Shown here: piece after piece, positions 61,595-64,000 of the stretch
How positions within the stretch are numbered: position 1 is the stretch's first letter
Layout: each line of letters opens with the position of its first letter
Assembly (NCBI RefSeq): GCF_013377255.1
Contig: NZ_CP016614.1
Location: forward strand, 1,000,501 to 1,064,500
Length of the DNA: 64,000 nt
From: Mannheimia granulomatis
GTDB taxonomy: Bacteria; Pseudomonadota; Gammaproteobacteria; Enterobacterales; Pasteurellaceae
Direction of reading: 5' to 3'
Translations under genes and position numbers: made by a program
The notes under the pieces: generated by a model
What the model was told of the DNA's origin: nothing
The model's input: only the letters and a program-made list of their open reading frames with translations
The model's database searches: none

Positions 61595-62677
61595 TTAACG
61601 GCATTGTGCCTTAAAGCGTAATAAATGATCCAACAATACGATTGCCATCATGGCTTCTGCAATCGGCACAGCACGAATGCCCACGCAAGGATCGTGTCTG
61701 CCACGGGTAATCACTTCAACCGCCTCATTGTTTTTATTTACACTTTTGCCCGGAATAGTAATACTTGAAGTCGGTTTTAGGGCAATATTGGCAATAATCG
61801 GTTGCCCCGAACTAATACCGCCTAATATACCGCCTGCGTGGTTTGATAGAAAACCTTCCGGTGTCATTTCATCACGATGCTCACTGCCACGTTGCTCAAC
61901 AACCGCAAAACCATCACCGATTTCGACCGCTTTCACCGCATTGATAGACATTAATGCGTGAGCTAAATCGGCATCTAAACGATCGAATACAGGCTCGCCT
62001 AATCCCACAGGTACTCTTTCGGCAATTACCGTCAATTTGGCACCAACTGAGTCTCCCTCTTTTTTCAGTTGGCGAATTAATTCATCAAAACCTTCAACAG
62101 CAACAGGATCAGGGCAGAAAAACGGATTACTGTTAACCGCATTCCAATCAATTTTCTCTATATTTTCAACTGTTTTAGGGTCAATTTTGACATTTCCGAT
62201 TTGCGATAAATAACCACGGACTTCAATGCCAAATTGTTCGCGTAAATATTTTTTGGCAATCGCTCCTGCTGCAACACGCATGGCGGTTTCACGAGCGGAA
62301 GAACGCCCACCACCTCGGTAATCACGAATACAGTATTTTTGTTGGTAAGTATAGTCAGCATGTCCCGGGCGGAATTTTTCGGCAATATCTCCGTAATCTT
62401 GCGAGCGTTGGTCACCATTTTTGATGATTAAGCCAATGCTGGTGCCGGTAGTTTTGCCTTCAAATACACCGGAGAGAATTTGCACCTCATCATCTTCACG
62501 GCGTGGCGTGGTATAGCGAGATGTGCCGGGCTTGCGGCGGTCTAAATCCGGTTGTAAATCTGCTTCGCTTAGTTCCATATTTGGTGGCACGCCATCTACG
62601 ATGCAGCCTAATGCAATACCGTGAGATTCGCCAAAAGTCGTTACTTTAAAGAGTTGTCCAATGCTGTTGCCTGCCAT
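61595..62677 (-). CDS. aroC: Chorismate synthase
   Basis: A 360-residue FMN-dependent chorismate synthase, last step of the shikimate pathway. Signatures are GESHGIALGCIVDGVPP (about 17-33), RPGHADYTY, YRGGGRSSARETAMRVAAGA (about 119-138) and RGRHDPCVGIRAVPIAEAM at the end. Length equals the E. coli enzyme. It starts 2 nt after the mechanosensitive channel gene and is followed by mepA. Confidence 0.98.
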   Translation of the reverse strand: MAGNSIGQLFKVTTFGESHGIALGCIVDGVPPNMELSEADLQPDLDRRKPGTSRYTTPRREDDEVQILSGVFEGKTTGTSIGLIIKNGDQRSQDYGDIAEKFRPGHADYTYQQKYCIRDYRGGGRSSARETAMRVAAGAIAKKYLREQFGIEVRGYLSQIGNVKIDPKTVENIEKIDWNAVNSNPFFCPDPVAVEGFDELIRQLKKEGDSVGAKLTVIAERVPVGLGEPVFDRLDADLAHALMSINAVKAVEIGDGFAVVEQRGSEHRDEMTPEGFLSNHAGGILGGISSGQPIIANIALKPTSSITIPGKSVNKNNEAVEVITRGRHDPCVGIRAVPIAEAMMAIVLLDHLLRFKAQCR

Positions 62678-62679
62678 TT

Positions 62680-64000
62680 TTATTCCTTTTCTTTATGCTT
62701 TGCGTTGTCTGTTGTGTTAAATTCAAAACGTTTTGAATCAATTTTTAGTTCGTCTTGTGTGTCGTTATTTTTAATAAAAATATCGAGCTGGTTGAATGCG
62801 ATCTCAATGTCGTGTTCATTAAAGACACGATGAATTTCGCTGTTTAATGCATCGACGGTTGAGGTCCTATCTGCCAGTTCATTTACATAAACCCTCAGTT
62901 CGTGGTCTAGTGTACTTGCTCCAAAGTTTAAGAAGAAAGCTCGCGGTGCCGGATCTTTTAATACTTTTGGATTGTCTTCTGCGACTTTTAAGAGTAAGCG
63001 TTTTACGAGTTCTAAATCAGATCCGTAACCGACACCGACTTTCACAATCACTCGGGTTGCAGTACTGCTTAAGGCCCAGTTAACCAAGCGTTCGGTTACG
63101 AAAGCTTTGTTCGGTACAATCACTTCTTTGCCGTCAAAATCCACTAAGGTTGTCGCACGAATACGGATTTTAGAGACTTTACCGCTAAAAGTACCGATTG
63201 TGATTGTATCACCAATTCGCACAGGGCGTTCGAACAAGATAATAATGCCGGATACAAAGTTAGCAAAGATCTCTTGCATACCAAAACCTAAACCAACGGA
63301 TAGAGCAGTAAATAGCCATTGAAGTTTAGTCCAAGACATCCCTAATGTTGCAAAGGCAAATATCGCCCCTAATGCAATGATGACATAGGTTAATAAGGTT
63401 GTAATAGTATAAGGTGTACCTTGAGATAACTTAATGTGTGAGAAGATAAGTGTTTCTAAAACCCCGCCTAGCGTTCTTACTAATACTACAGAAACCACAA
63501 TAATAATAATTGCTGTCAGTAAGTTAAGTAAAGTGATGGACTCCATTATTGTGCCGGATTGGGTAATTACACTTTGTTGCCATAAGGTAATACCATCTAA
63601 GTAAAGCGCAACCGTTACTAAATCTGACCATACCCAGTAGAGAAGCAAGAAGAGTCCTACCCAAAGTACGAAATCAATTAATTTTATCATTTGGTTTTTG
63701 ACATCACTTACTGCAATGGAGTCATCTCTTAATTCAAATGGAATCTCAATTTCGCTAGAATTTTCATTGTTTTGTTCGGCTCTTGCTTTGGCTGCCTCAC
63801 GTTTTTCCTGTAAACGGCGATAAGCTAATCGGCGTGATGAAATAGAAAATACGCGGTATAAAATATTACGGAAAATAATCCAAGTAATAATTGCAAAATA
63901 AGAGTCAACTAAATGCTCTATAATCACTAAAGCAGTATAGTAATATCCCAGTACAATTAAAATAATCAGAATGATTGGTGCAATTAGCAAGACTACTTTA
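62680..64000 (-). CDS. mscK: MscK/KefA-like mechanosensitive channel, C-terminal part (partial)
   Basis: At least 440 residues of a large MscS-family channel; the frame remains open to the right edge, and the TTG at 63990 is internal, since upstream codons read K-V-V in frame. Several membrane helices are seen, then the pore helix (WLFTALSVGLGFGMQEIFANF), the beta domain (RPVRIGDTITIGTFSGKV, VIVPNKAFVTERLVNW) and the C-terminal cage domain. Extra helices before the pore point to an MscK/MscM-type rather than short MscS. It would release solutes at hypo-osmotic shock. Confidence 0.9.
   Translation of the reverse strand, partial: KVVLLIAPIILIILIVLGYYYTALVIIEHLVDSYFAIITWIIFRNILYRVFSISSRRLAYRRLQEKREAAKARAEQNNENSSEIEIPFELRDDSIAVSDVKNQMIKLIDFVLWVGLFLLLYWVWSDLVTVALYLDGITLWQQSVITQSGTIMESITLLNLLTAIIIIVVSVVLVRTLGGVLETLIFSHIKLSQGTPYTITTLLTYVIIALGAIFAFATLGMSWTKLQWLFTALSVGLGFGMQEIFANFVSGIIILFERPVRIGDTITIGTFSGKVSKIRIRATTLVDFDGKEVIVPNKAFVTERLVNWALSSTATRVIVKVGVGYGSDLELVKRLLLKVAEDNPKVLKDPAPRAFFLNFGASTLDHELRVYVNELADRTSTVDALNSEIHRVFNEHDIEIAFNQLDIFIKNNDTQDELKIDSKRFEFNTTDNAKHKEKE

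Noticed and set aside
63988..63990. TTG as the start of the mechanosensitive channel gene
   Set aside because: The frame stays open upstream to the window edge with further hydrophobic codons, and MscK-type proteins are much longer; the gene is cut by the edge.
1..64000. CRISPR arrays, prophage, insertion sequences
   Set aside because: No regular direct repeats with spacers, no integrase, transposase or phage structural genes were seen. The repeated 10-mers are uptake signals spread irregularly.

Overview
The window looks like a chromosomal segment of a Pasteurellaceae bacterium of the Actinobacillus/Mannheimia branch. The evidence is an AT-rich genome, many copies of the DNA uptake signal core ACAAGCGGTC (the 'Apl-type' USS, not the Haemophilus AAGTGCGGT type), and gene content such as a tad/flp pilus locus, a TyrR without its N-terminal half, sap genes and NarQ. 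I see no prophage, insertion sequence, CRISPR array, toxin cluster or plasmid function. Most of the window is conserved housekeeping DNA; the main accessory locus is the tad/flp pilus island at the left end.

Region 1 (1-10101, minus strand): a tad (widespread colonization island) locus in the order flp1-flp2-tadV-rcpC-rcpA-rcpB-tadZ-tadA-tadB-tadC-tadD-tadE-tadF-tadG. All genes are open; tadG runs off the left edge. Flp1 is the major pilin, TadV the prepilin peptidase, RcpA the secretin, TadA the ATPase, TadB/TadC the inner-membrane platform, TadZ the polar localiser and TadE/F/G the pseudopilin group. A perfect 14-bp hairpin separates flp1 from flp2. I saw no complete USS in this locus by eye.

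Region 2 (10102-19689): rhlB, a DUF2799-type lipoprotein and yjgR; then an unusual array of small hairpins; rpsB-tsf with structured leaders; a phosphoethanolamine-transferase-like enzyme (minus); pyrH-frr; gpmA (minus).

Region 3 (19862-35299): an envelope run envC-yibQ-tamA-tamB (septal amidase activation and outer-membrane translocation), cydDC (cysteine/glutathione exporter for cytochrome bd assembly), hflD-purB, then glpR overlapping ubiA.

Region 4 (35501-45441): gyrB, recJ, a BamE-OmpA fusion lipoprotein, a YbhA-like phosphatase followed at once by narQ, then a tight GNAT-rdgB-ybjQ-ycgN run.

Region 5 (45482-53402): gmhA (minus), tyrR overlapping sapABCD, an YceK/YidQ-like lipoprotein (minus), and leuB. 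No sapF follows sapD.

Region 6 (53485-64000): cls, an EEP-family phosphatase/nuclease and msrB (minus); gapA and a small membrane protein (plus); then a minus-strand run of mscK-like (partial), aroC, mepA, topB, secG and tRNA-Leu(GAG). The secG-tRNA-Leu(GAG) pairing is the same as in E. coli.

I found no clear sign of an undescribed multi-gene system. The most unusual non-coding signals are the hairpin array at 13875-13998, a palindromic repeat shared by 14981 and 61556, nested USS palindromes used as terminators, and USS cores that encode residues in or next to signal peptides.
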